Assembly: GCF_009600315.1 (NCBI RefSeq)
Contig: NZ_WIWC01000001.1
Location: 62,001 to 126,000 of the forward strand
Direction of reading: 5' to 3'
DNA length: 64,000 nt
DNA from: Pseudomonas helleri
GTDB lineage: Bacteria > Pseudomonadota > Gammaproteobacteria > Pseudomonadales > Pseudomonadaceae
The position numbers were made by a program, and so were the translations under genes. The notes below the pieces were generated by a model, which did not search any database, was not told the DNA's origin, and saw only the letters and a list, made by a program, of their open reading frames with translations. Shown here one piece after another: positions 7,289-15,809 of the stretch. Within the stretch, counting starts at the first letter, position 1; the number at the start of each line of letters is the position of its first letter.

Positions 7289-7440
7289 CGCGATATGTCC
7301 GTAAGGCGCACCGAGATGGCAGTTTTACTCCCATCGTGGCCGTTGTGCTGTTGCAGATGCCTGCCAAGATAGATGAGAACTATTTGCAATGGAGGTGCGG
7401 GTCGCTGCGGCTGTTATTCAGTGACTCGCCAGCGACAAGA

Positions 7441-8817
7441 ATGGGCAGTCTTTCGAACATTAACAGCGATGGGGTGCTGCTCTTTGGCTCGTACACCTTC
7501 CACGTCCGGCAGCGACTGATCCTTGACGGTGATCGGCCACTCAATTTGGGCGGGCGCGCACTGGACATCTTGCAGTTGCTGGTCGAGCGGGCAGGCGAGG
7601 TGGTCAGCAAGGATGAGTTGATCGCTCGGGTGTGGCCTGGCACGGTGGTCGAGGCGATCAACCTTCGAGTGCATATTGCGGCCTTGCGTCGGGCTTTGGG
7701 CGAAGGGCGCGCCGAACTGCGTTACATCACCCACGTTCCTCGACAGGGCTACCGTTTTATCGCGCCCGTAAAGGGCCTGGCAACCTTGGGCGAGCCGGTG
7801 CTCAAGCCGTTACAAAACCTGCCTGGACGGCTCACAACCCTTGTTGGTCGGGATTCTTACGTCGCCAGTCTGGTCAGGCATATGCTCGGTAAACGCCTTA
7901 TCACTCTGGTGGGCCCGGGCGGCGTCGGCAAGTCCACGGTGGCCTTACGCACCGCCGAGTTGCTGATGCAGCACTACCAAGACGGCGTTTGGCACGTTGA
8001 TGCAGGCGCTACCGAGGATCCTGTCGAGGCGTTCGAGCAGATGCCCCTCAGGCTGGAACACGCGCAGTGCCATGCCTTGCTGGTGCTGGATAACGCGGAA
8101 CATCGGCTGCAACGTTGCTGCGAGCTGGTCGAACATGTGCTGCGGGTCGCCCCCCGCGTGTCAATTCTGATCACCAGCCGTGAACCTTTGCAGGTCGCAG
8201 GGGAAACTGTGTTGGCTGTGCCGACGCTGACTGTACCGCCGAGCGAAAATTCGCTTACGGTTGACCAAGCTGTTGGCTATTCAGCCGTGCAACTGTTCGT
8301 CATGCGTGCGCGAGCCCGTCAGCAAGACTGGGTCCTGCGCGAGCAAGACCTCGACGCCGTGGGTGAACTCTGCCGAAGGCTGGATGGCCTGCCCCTGGCC
8401 ATTGAACTGGCCGCATGCCACATCGATACGCTGGGGTTGATCGGCTTGCTCGCACAACCGGAGCACGGTTTACAGGGGCTGGCTCAAGGGCGACGAACGG
8501 CCGTTGAGCGGCATCAAAGCCTCAAGGCCACGCTGGACTGGAGCTATCAACACCTCAGCCCGATGGAGAAATTGGTTTTGCAGCGTTTGTCGGTATTCAG
8601 GCAGCCTTTCACATTGGCCGCACTGACCCGAGTGGCTGTTTGCTCAAGCGTGTTGCCGACGCTGTTGGCCACAACCGTGGAACGCTTGGTGCTCAAGTCG
8701 TTTTTGACGATGGAGCAGGGCGACCGCGCGCCCCGTTACTGTTTGTTCAATACGAGCCGGGCTTACGCCCGTGCGATGCGTGAAGCACCTGACGAGCCCA
8801 GACCAGGTCCGGCGTAG
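7441..8817 (+). CDS. Winged-helix/ATPase regulator, short or truncated form
   Basis: The N-terminal OmpR-like winged helix (about residues 12-105, ending RYITHVPRQGYRFIAP) is followed by an NB-ARC-like ATPase with Walker A GPGGVGKS and Walker B LLVLDNAEH. The protein then ends right after NTSRAYAR at about 458 residues. Its relative on the other strand continues for some 430 residues of helical repeats after the same motif. Its last 71 bases overlap the 3' end of that relative. In-frame starts exist upstream (ATG 7357, GTG 7336); 7441 fits the domain boundary but is not certain. It may be a truncated copy or a natural short paralogue. Confidence 0.8.
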   Translation: MGSLSNINSDGVLLFGSYTFHVRQRLILDGDRPLNLGGRALDILQLLVERAGEVVSKDELIARVWPGTVVEAINLRVHIAALRRALGEGRAELRYITHVPRQGYRFIAPVKGLATLGEPVLKPLQNLPGRLTTLVGRDSYVASLVRHMLGKRLITLVGPGGVGKSTVALRTAELLMQHYQDGVWHVDAGATEDPVEAFEQMPLRLEHAQCHALLVLDNAEHRLQRCCELVEHVLRVAPRVSILITSREPLQVAGETVLAVPTLTVPPSENSLTVDQAVGYSAVQLFVMRARARQQDWVLREQDLDAVGELCRRLDGLPLAIELAACHIDTLGLIGLLAQPEHGLQGLAQGRRTAVERHQSLKATLDWSYQHLSPMEKLVLQRLSVFRQPFTLAALTRVAVCSSVLPTLLATTVERLVLKSFLTMEQGDRAPRYCLFNTSRAYARAMREAPDEPRPGPA

Positions 8818-11533
8818 CCAACCCTTCTGTGAAACGGTTATAAATCGGCGCCAACAGCGTATGGGCTTGCGCGTTACGGCCTTGCTGCTGCCAGAGCTGA
8901 GCCAGAGATGTAGCAGTGCGTAGCTCCCAGGCCAGCGCGCTCTGAGTTCGCGCCACCGTCAAGGCATTGAGCAAGAGTGCTTGGGCCGCATTGGCGTTGC
9001 GCGCTGGATCGTCGACCAGCAGCGCTTGGGCTTTAGCCCGCAGAATTTCCGCAGTGCACCAGCCAGCCGCCCCCGTTTTGGCGTTGAGCAACAGTTGATC
9101 GTCGACCTTGCTGGCGTCCAGCGTGAGCACAATGTCCTTGATCAATCCTGTGCCCGGTTGTGCGGGTGCTGGGGCTGCTGAACTGTCGATCACCTGCGCG
9201 TAATGCCGCGCCCAGGTGTAAAACAGCAGCACCGAATGTTTCTGCGCCTGCTCCAGCAGCAACCGCAAGAGCTTTCGCGCTGTCAAAGTGTCGCCATTGT
9301 AGTGGGCGATCAGGCAACTGCCGAGCGCCAGGGTGTAGCAGATCGAGTTGCCATGGTTGATCTGCAGCGCAATATCCAGCGCCTGACGAGCTGTGCGCCA
9401 GGCTTGTTCGGGTTGACCTTGCAACCACAGGATGCGCGCCAGAATCGTCAAAGCCGCCACACTCTGGTCGTACTGCACCCCAAAGCCGTGGGTAAAACGG
9501 TTGCGGTGCCCGCTGTGGGCCATCCGCTGGATCACCCCTTCGGCATTCACCCGCGCCAGCCCCTGATCTCCGCTAAAGTGCAGTGCCAAGCCGCGCAAGC
9601 GATCCGTGCTGAGGGCCAGCACAGCGTCATTGTTTAGTCCCAGAAGGTCGAACTCCCGGCTTTGCTCCAAGGCCCTTTGATAATTGCCACAACTGAGATT
9701 GACCGCCATATGCCCCGACACGGCACGCAGCTGCCCGGACACATGGTTGCACTGTTGGCCCAGGATCAGGGCGCTGACAAAGGCGTCAATGGTTTCTGCC
9801 GTGCCGCCTTGGGTGTGATAACACGCGCTGCCCAAGGCCAGTTTGAGGGTCATTTCCAGTTCAGGTTGTGGCTGCGGCGCGACGTTCAGCAGCAAGAGGG
9901 CTTTGCGCACATAGTGGCCGTGCTCCTTGAGCAGCGACAGTTCCTGCCACAATGGTGCGGAGTGTGCGGCCAAACGGATGGCCAGCGCCTGGGGGCCATC
10001 ACCGTTCAAGCCCCAGTCCAGCACCCCACGCACATCATCCAGGCCGCGAGCGTAACGCTCGATCCAGCGGCTTGTGGTCACTAATTCCCAGTCATGCCCG
10101 GCATATTGCATCAGCTCAAGACAACGCTCGGCATGGCGCATACGGGTGGCAGTCAACTCCTCGCACTCGTCGAGTTTTTCCAGCGCATAGCTGCGGGTCG
10201 TGTCCAGCAGACGGTAGAACACATCTTCGTCACCGATTTCGACATTGAGCAGCGATTTGGCCACCAATTGCGTGATGGCCCCCAGCACTTCGCCCCCGAT
10301 CACCGCCGCGGCTGATTTAACCGTGAAGCCACTGCGAAACACGCTCAGTCGACGCAGACAGGTTTGTTCGAAGGCGGTGAGCAGGTCGAAGCTCCAGTCG
10401 AGGGTCGCACGCAGGGTTTGATGCCGGTGCAGGGGGCTGTGCGAACTTTGGGCCAGTAAGCTGAAGCTGCTTTGCAACTGACTGAGTAAACCCGCCAACC
10501 CCAATTGAGCGACGTGCCCGGCGGCCAGTTCAATGGCCAGCGGAATGCCGTCCAGTCGCTGACATATGTCGATGGCCAGCGGCAGCTGAGCGTCGTTGAG
10601 TTCAAAGCTGTCCTGACAGGTCATGGCTCGCTCAATAAACAGCTGCAACGCCGAAAAACTCAGGGCATGCGCACGGTTGAAGGCCGCGCTGGGCGGCGGG
10701 CAGTCCAGTGAACCCAGACGCTGCACGAATTCACCCTCGGCCCGCAGGCTTTCGCGGCTGGTGGCCAGAATATGTACCTGCGGCGCACCGCGCAGAATGT
10801 CTTCGCAGAGCACAGCGATGGCATCCACCACGTGTTCGCAGTTATCGATCACCAGCAGCATCTGCCGGTCACTCAAAAATGCCACCAGTTCCTTTATGGG
10901 GTCGCCGTCGTGCAGCGACAGTTCGAGCAGCGTCGCCAGATGCGCGGTGATCAACTGTGGGTCAGTGAGCGCCGCCAAGTCCAGAAAACCAATACCGTCG
11001 CGATAGCGTCCGATCAGGTGCTCCGCCACGCGCAAGGCCACGGTGGTTTTGCCGATACCGCCGGGCCCGACCAACGAGATAAAGCGCTGGCGCGGCAATG
11101 CTTGTACCAAGCGCTCGACCAGCGGCTGACGCCCGAGCATACGGGTATGACGCACGGGTAAGTTATGGGCTTCGGCCACAACGTGAGCGTCAACGCCCTC
11201 GATGGCTTCGAGCGAGTACGGGGCGACAAAGCTGTAGCCGCGCTGGGCCACGGTAATGATGAAGCGCTGGCCGTTCTGACCGTCGCCCAGCGCCTTGCGC
11301 AACGCAGCCATGTGCACGCGCAGGTTGATGTCCTCGACTACACTTTTGGGCCACACCCCGGCAATCAGGGTCTGCTTGCTGACCACTTGACCGGCGTGCG
11401 CCAACAGGATCAACAAAATGTCCAGCGCCGGGCGGCCAAGGCGCACGGGTTGTTCGGTGTCCATCACCCGACGTTGTTCGGGGTAGACCCGGTAGGGGCC
11501 GAAGTGAATGGCCTGAGCCGCGGGAAAAGTCAA
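8747..11533 (-). CDS. Winged-helix/ATPase/TPR-like transcriptional regulator
   Basis: A large regulator of 928 residues: an OmpR-like winged helix (AIHFGPYRVYPEQRR to QRGYSFVAP), an NB-ARC/AAA-like ATPase with GPGGIGKTT and LLVIDNCEHV, and a long C-terminal helical-repeat region. I propose a TTG start at 11533: GGAG lies seven bases upstream and the winged helix begins directly after it, whereas the longer frame would reach into the divergent hydrolase gene. It is divergent from the operon at 11655-15765, which it probably regulates. Its tail overlaps the short paralogue by 71 bp on the opposite strand. Confidence 0.88.
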   Translation of the reverse strand: MTFPAAQAIHFGPYRVYPEQRRVMDTEQPVRLGRPALDILLILLAHAGQVVSKQTLIAGVWPKSVVEDINLRVHMAALRKALGDGQNGQRFIITVAQRGYSFVAPYSLEAIEGVDAHVVAEAHNLPVRHTRMLGRQPLVERLVQALPRQRFISLVGPGGIGKTTVALRVAEHLIGRYRDGIGFLDLAALTDPQLITAHLATLLELSLHDGDPIKELVAFLSDRQMLLVIDNCEHVVDAIAVLCEDILRGAPQVHILATSRESLRAEGEFVQRLGSLDCPPPSAAFNRAHALSFSALQLFIERAMTCQDSFELNDAQLPLAIDICQRLDGIPLAIELAAGHVAQLGLAGLLSQLQSSFSLLAQSSHSPLHRHQTLRATLDWSFDLLTAFEQTCLRRLSVFRSGFTVKSAAAVIGGEVLGAITQLVAKSLLNVEIGDEDVFYRLLDTTRSYALEKLDECEELTATRMRHAERCLELMQYAGHDWELVTTSRWIERYARGLDDVRGVLDWGLNGDGPQALAIRLAAHSAPLWQELSLLKEHGHYVRKALLLLNVAPQPQPELEMTLKLALGSACYHTQGGTAETIDAFVSALILGQQCNHVSGQLRAVSGHMAVNLSCGNYQRALEQSREFDLLGLNNDAVLALSTDRLRGLALHFSGDQGLARVNAEGVIQRMAHSGHRNRFTHGFGVQYDQSVAALTILARILWLQGQPEQAWRTARQALDIALQINHGNSICYTLALGSCLIAHYNGDTLTARKLLRLLLEQAQKHSVLLFYTWARHYAQVIDSSAAPAPAQPGTGLIKDIVLTLDASKVDDQLLLNAKTGAAGWCTAEILRAKAQALLVDDPARNANAAQALLLNALTVARTQSALAWELRTATSLAQLWQQQGRNAQAHTLLAPIYNRFTEGLATPDLVWARQVLHASHGRKPGSY

Positions 11534-11654
11534 AGGAGCACTCCGGCAAAAATTAACAACGTTTAACTCGTTCAGTACCCGTCTACGCCTGACACTCTGA
11601 AACCTCAAGCCAAGCAGAAGGCATCGGCCTTCCCAGCACAAGGATGAACAGCTC

Positions 11655-12479
11655 ATGAGCACTTTCACCACCCGCGACGGCACCGAAATTTACTACAAAG
11701 ACTGGGGTTCTGGTCAGCCCATCGTTTTCAGCCACGGTTGGCCGCTGAATGCGGATAGCTGGGAATCGCAGATGCTGCTCCTGGCGTCCAAAGGCTATCG
11801 GGTGATTGCCCACGACCGCCGTGGGCATGGCCGCTCCAGTCAGCCGTGGACGGGCAACGACATGGACACCTACGCCGAAGATCTGGGGGAGTTGATCGCG
11901 CTGCTGGATTTGCAGCGCGTGGTGCTGATCGGCTTCTCTACGGGGGGCGGTGAAGTGGCGCGCTATATCGGTCGTCATGGCACGGCCAGGGTGGCCAAGG
12001 CGGGGCTGATTTCGTCAGTCCCGCCTTTGATGTTGAAGACTGAAGCCAACCCCAAAGGCTTGCCGATTGAAGTGTTTGACGGTATTCGCCAAGCCTCGCT
12101 GGCTGACCGTTCGCAGTTGTACCTCGATTTGGCCAGCGGCCCGTTCTTTGGCTTCAACAAGCCGGGTGCCAAAGCTTCGCAGGGCATGATCGACTGGTTC
12201 TGGATGCAGGGCATGACCAGCGGTCACAAAAACGCCTACGACTGCATCAAGGCGTTTTCCGAAACCGACTTCACCGAAGACCTGAAGAAATTCGACATTC
12301 CGACGCTGGTGGTTCATGGCGACGCGGATCAGGTGGTGCCCATCGAAGCGGCCGGGATTGCTTCAGCGGCGCTGATCAAGGGTTCGACGCTAAAGATTTA
12401 CCCCGGCGCGCCCCACGGTTTGACCGACACACACAAGGACCAACTGAACGCCGACCTGCTGGAGTTTCTCAAGGCTTGA
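11655..12479 (+). CDS. Alpha/beta hydrolase, haloperoxidase/perhydrolase type
   Basis: A 274-residue enzyme close to the cofactor-free chloroperoxidase/arylesterase family of Pseudomonas. The nucleophile is Ser95 in GFSTGGG, the acid lies in HGDADQVVP (Asp223 or Asp225) and the base is His254 in PHGLTD. Such enzymes hydrolyse esters or lactones and can also form peracids. First gene of a rightward operon with an ABM protein, an amidohydrolase and an isochorismatase-like enzyme, although a REP pair follows it, which may uncouple expression. The start ATG faces the regulator gene across about 120 bp. Confidence 0.92.
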   Translation: MSTFTTRDGTEIYYKDWGSGQPIVFSHGWPLNADSWESQMLLLASKGYRVIAHDRRGHGRSSQPWTGNDMDTYAEDLGELIALLDLQRVVLIGFSTGGGEVARYIGRHGTARVAKAGLISSVPPLMLKTEANPKGLPIEVFDGIRQASLADRSQLYLDLASGPFFGFNKPGAKASQGMIDWFWMQGMTSGHKNAYDCIKAFSETDFTEDLKKFDIPTLVVHGDADQVVPIEAAGIASAALIKGSTLKIYPGAPHGLTDTHKDQLNADLLEFLKA

Positions 12480-12501
12480 GTCACAGTTTTCGCTAAAACG
12501 G

Positions 12502-12647
12502 TGTAGTCGCTGACGAGGTACGAGGCTGCGATCGGCGACGAAGTCGTCGTAGAACGGGTTAACGCGGCGCCATAGATTGACCGCGTTCAAAGGTTTTGCG
12601 AGCGCTTCGCACTCGATCGCAGCCTTCGTTCCTCGACAGCGGCTACA
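12502..12647. repeat. REP pair (inverted)
   Basis: Two inverted copies of the Pseudomonas REP consensus (TGTAGTCGCTGACGAGG... and ...CGATCGCAGCC) lie about 75 bases apart, directly after a stop codon and just before the next gene. It resembles the pair at 18248-18378. Confidence 0.85.
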
Positions 12648-12678
12648 GAGCGTGCTCAGAGTGATGGAGCCTTGCGCA

Positions 12679-13266
12679 ATGCCTGAATCCAACGTGATGG
12701 AGGTCGTGACTCTGGTGATCAAACATCGGGTCAAGGCCGGTTTTGAAGTGCCTTACTCAACCTGGTTGCGCAACATCGTGCGCATCGCCGGGCAATGGGA
12801 AGGTCACTTGGGCGTAGACGTGATACCCGGTAAACATGCCGGTCTTGATACCTACACCTGCATCCTGCGGTTTTGTTCCACCGATGCCATGCAGCGCTGG
12901 CTCGATTCGCCCCAGCGCCGTGAGTTGGTCAATGAAGCCATCCCCATGCTGGCGGACGGCGACCAGACCGAAGTCAATCCAGCTAACGAGTTCTGGTTTT
13001 CGCCGCCAAACGAAACCCGTTCACCGCCGCCTCGCTGGAAGCAAGCGGCGCTGACATTACTGGTGATCTTCCCGCACACCTTGCTGGTGCCGCTGATCTG
13101 GAAGCCGTTACTGGGCGTTAGCCCGGTGCTGTCCAACTACGTGGTCGCCACTTTTGTAATCACGCTGACCATCGTGTTGTCGGTGGTTTATCTGTTTATG
13201 CCGATGGCGACGCGAGTGTTCGCGTCCTGGCTGACGTCATCCACTGAGCCCAAGGAAACGCGATGA
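12679..13266 (+). CDS. ABM-domain protein with two membrane helices
   Basis: About 195 residues. The N-terminal half is an antibiotic-biosynthesis-monooxygenase (dimeric ferredoxin-like) domain, with VTLVIKHRVKAGFE and later RRELVNEAIPMLADG. The C-terminal half carries two hydrophobic helices (LTLLVIFPHTLLVPLIW and VVATFVITLTIVLSVVYLF), so the domain is probably anchored to the inner membrane. The ATG at 12679 has GGAG nine bases upstream; an earlier ATG at 12664 is possible. Its stop overlaps the amidohydrolase start as ATGA, so the two are translationally coupled. Confidence 0.85.
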   Translation: MPESNVMEVVTLVIKHRVKAGFEVPYSTWLRNIVRIAGQWEGHLGVDVIPGKHAGLDTYTCILRFCSTDAMQRWLDSPQRRELVNEAIPMLADGDQTEVNPANEFWFSPPNETRSPPPRWKQAALTLLVIFPHTLLVPLIWKPLLGVSPVLSNYVVATFVITLTIVLSVVYLFMPMATRVFASWLTSSTEPKETR

Positions 13267-15101
13267 GTGCCGATCTGATTTTGTTCAATGGTCAATTTCA
13301 CACCGTTGACCGCGAAAACCCGCGTGCCAGTGCTGTGGCCATCAGCGATGGCCGTTTTGTTGCGGTGGGCACCGATGCGCAGGCCATGGCCTTTCGAGGC
13401 GCAGGCACACAACTCATTGACCTCAAGGGCGGCTGCGTCATTCCCGGCCTCAATGACTCGCACCTGCACCTGATTCGTGGCGGCTTGAACTACAACCTTG
13501 AACTGCGCTGGGAGGGCGTGCCGTCTCTGGCCGATGCGCTTCGCCTGTTAAAAGAGCAGGCGGATCGCACCCCGACCCCGCAATGGGTGCGCGTGGTGGG
13601 CGGCTGGAATGAATTCCAGTTCGCCGAAAAACGCATGCCGACCCTCGAAGAACTCAATCTGGCGGCGCCGGATACCCCGGTGTTTGTGTTGCACCTGTAC
13701 GACCGTGCGTTGCTCAACCGGGCCGCGCTGCGGGTGGCGGGTTATACCCGCGACACGCCGAACCCGCCGGGCGGCGAGATCGTGCGCGACGCCAATGGCA
13801 ACCCGACCGGCATGCTGGTGGCGCGGCCCAACGCGATGATTCTGTATTCAACGCTGGCCAAGGGGCCGAAGCTGCCGCTGGAGTATCAGGTCAACTCGAC
13901 CCGCCAATTTATGCGCGAACTCAATCGTCTCGGTCTCACCAGTGCGATTGATGCGGGGGGCGGCTTTCAGAACTACCCCGATGATTATCAGGTCATCGAA
14001 CAGTTGGCCAAGGATCAACAGCTGACGATTCGTATCGCCTACAACCTGTTCACGCAAAAGCCCAAAGAAGAGTTGAGCGACTTCAAGCATTGGACGAGCA
14101 GCGTGACCCTGCATCAGGGCGATGACTTCTTGCGGCACAACGGTGCCGGGGAAATGCTGGTGTTCTCGGCGGCAGACTTTGAAGACTTCCTCGAACCGCG
14201 TCCGGATTTGCCCCAGAGCATGGAGGACGAGCTGGAGCCGGTGGTGCGCCATTTGGTCGAGCAGCGCTGGCCGTTCCGTTTGCACGCCACCTACAACGAA
14301 TCCATCAGCCGAATGCTCGACGTGTTCGAGAAGGTCAATCGCGATATTCCCTTCAATGGCCTGCCGTGGTTCTTCGATCACGCCGAAACCATTACCCCGC
14401 AAAACATCGAGCGGGTGAGGGCGCTGGGCGGCGGGATTGCCATTCAAGACCGTATGGCGTTTCAGGGTGAATATTTCGTCGAGCGTTACGGCGCCAAAGC
14501 CGCTGAAGCGACGCCGCCGATCAAGCGCATGCTGGCCGAAGGCGTGCCGGTGGGCGCGGGCACCGATGCGACGCGGGTGTCCAGCTATAACCCGTGGACC
14601 TCGCTGTACTGGATGGTCAGCGGACGCACCGTAGGCGGTCTGGAACTGCACGCCGAGGGCCTTTCCCGGCTCACTGCACTTGAACTGTTTACCCACGGCA
14701 GCGCCTGGTTTTCCTCCGAACAGGGCAAGAAAGGTCAGATCAAAGTCGGTCAATTGGCCGATCTGGCCGCCCTGAGTGCGGACTTTTTCAGCGTCGACGA
14801 AGAAGCCATCAAGTGGATTGAATCCGTCCTCACTGTGGTCGGCGGCAAGGTGGTGTACGCCGCCGGCGACTTCGAAACCTTCGGCCCGCCCAGCGTGCCG
14901 GTGCTGCCCGACTGGTCGCCGGTGGTCAAGGTCCCCGGGCATTGGCGGCCCACTTCAGCGTTGCAAGCGCAGGTGCATCACTGCAGCGGACCGTGCGGCG
15001 TGCATGCCCACCGTCACGAAACAGCCCGTTTATCCAACGCCCCGGTCAGCGACTTCGCCGGTTTTTGGGGTGCCTTTGGCTGCTCCTGTTTTGCCTTTTG
15101 A
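13263..15101 (+). CDS. Amidohydrolase family protein (YtcJ-like)
   Basis: A 612-residue metal-dependent hydrolase of the amidohydrolase 3 type. It shows the small beta-sandwich N-terminus (MSADLILFNGQFHTVDRE), the metal site His67-x-His69 (DSHLHLIRGG), the late VGAGTDATR aspartate segment, and the return of the sandwich near LADLAALSADFFSVDEE. The C-terminal 45 residues are unusual, being rich in Cys and His (HHCSGPC ... FGCSCFAF), and could bind a metal. The start overlaps the ABM gene stop (ATGA). It probably hydrolyses an amide or cyclic amide in the pathway encoded by this operon. Confidence 0.92.
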   Translation: MSADLILFNGQFHTVDRENPRASAVAISDGRFVAVGTDAQAMAFRGAGTQLIDLKGGCVIPGLNDSHLHLIRGGLNYNLELRWEGVPSLADALRLLKEQADRTPTPQWVRVVGGWNEFQFAEKRMPTLEELNLAAPDTPVFVLHLYDRALLNRAALRVAGYTRDTPNPPGGEIVRDANGNPTGMLVARPNAMILYSTLAKGPKLPLEYQVNSTRQFMRELNRLGLTSAIDAGGGFQNYPDDYQVIEQLAKDQQLTIRIAYNLFTQKPKEELSDFKHWTSSVTLHQGDDFLRHNGAGEMLVFSAADFEDFLEPRPDLPQSMEDELEPVVRHLVEQRWPFRLHATYNESISRMLDVFEKVNRDIPFNGLPWFFDHAETITPQNIERVRALGGGIAIQDRMAFQGEYFVERYGAKAAEATPPIKRMLAEGVPVGAGTDATRVSSYNPWTSLYWMVSGRTVGGLELHAEGLSRLTALELFTHGSAWFSSEQGKKGQIKVGQLADLAALSADFFSVDEEAIKWIESVLTVVGGKVVYAAGDFETFGPPSVPVLPDWSPVVKVPGHWRPTSALQAQVHHCSGPCGVHAHRHETARLSNAPVSDFAGFWGAFGCSCFAF

Positions 15102-15138
15102 TCCTTACCCGAAACACTCAATCTTCAAGGAGTTTTAG

Positions 15139-15765
15139 ATGAGCACTGTTCCTTACAAGCGCCTGAACAAAGATGACGCCGTGGTGTTGCTGGTCGATCA
15201 TCAGACCGGTTTGATTTCGCTGGTGCAGGATTTTTCGCCCAACGAATTCAAAAACAACGTGCTGGCGTTAGCCGACGTGGCCAAGTTTTTCAACCTGCCA
15301 ACCATTCTGACCACCAGCTTTGAAAGCGGCCCCAACGGCCCGATGGTGCCCGAATTGAAGGAGCTGTTCCCGGACGCGCCGTACATTCCGCGCCCCGGCC
15401 AAATTAACGCGTGGGACAACGAAGATTTCGTTAAAGCGATCAAGGCGACCGGCCGCAAGCAATTGATCATCGCCGGTGTCGTGACCGACGTGTGCGTGGC
15501 GTTCCCGACGCTGTCGGCGCTGGCGGAAGGGTTTGACGTGTTTGTCGTGACGGACGCTTCGGGCACCTTCAACCAGACCGTGCAACAAGCGTCCTGGGCG
15601 CGCATGACCGCGGCGGGTGCGCAATTGATGAACTGGTTTTCGGTGGCGTGCGAGCTGCAAGGTGACTGGCGCAATGACATGGAAGGTTTGGCCAACTTGC
15701 TGTCCCAGCGTATTCCCAACTACCGCAACCTGATTAATAGCTACACCGTGCTGACCGCTAAATAA
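15139..15765 (+). CDS. Isochorismatase-like hydrolase (YcaC family)
   Basis: A 208-residue cysteine hydrolase of the YcaC type. Asp20 (LLVDHQTG) and Cys119 (VVTDVCVAFP) are the expected catalytic residues, and the cis-peptide region precedes the cysteine. An AAGGAG lies seven bases before the ATG. It is the last gene of the operon that starts at 11655. With an amidohydrolase upstream, it may release ammonia or a carboxylic acid from an amide intermediate; this is inference. A bidirectional hairpin follows at once. Confidence 0.92.
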   Translation: MSTVPYKRLNKDDAVVLLVDHQTGLISLVQDFSPNEFKNNVLALADVAKFFNLPTILTTSFESGPNGPMVPELKELFPDAPYIPRPGQINAWDNEDFVKAIKATGRKQLIIAGVVTDVCVAFPTLSALAEGFDVFVVTDASGTFNQTVQQASWARMTAAGAQLMNWFSVACELQGDWRNDMEGLANLLSQRIPNYRNLINSYTVLTAK

Positions 15766-15771
15766 ATCGTT

Positions 15772-15807
15772 CGTTGTCGCTGTCGCACACTGTCGGCAGT
15801 GACAACG
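15772..15807. terminator. Hairpin between convergent genes
   Basis: An 11-bp stem with one G-T wobble (15772-15782 with 15797-15807) fills the 44-bp gap between the convergent isochorismatase-like and MscS genes. It lacks a clear T run, so termination strength is uncertain. Confidence 0.55.
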
Positions 15808-15809
15808 GG

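Noticed and set aside
13848..14942. A 364-codon frame antisense to the amidohydrolase.
   Set aside because: It lies wholly inside the amidohydrolase and is rich in Ala, Gly, His and Arg, as shadow frames in GC-rich genes are.
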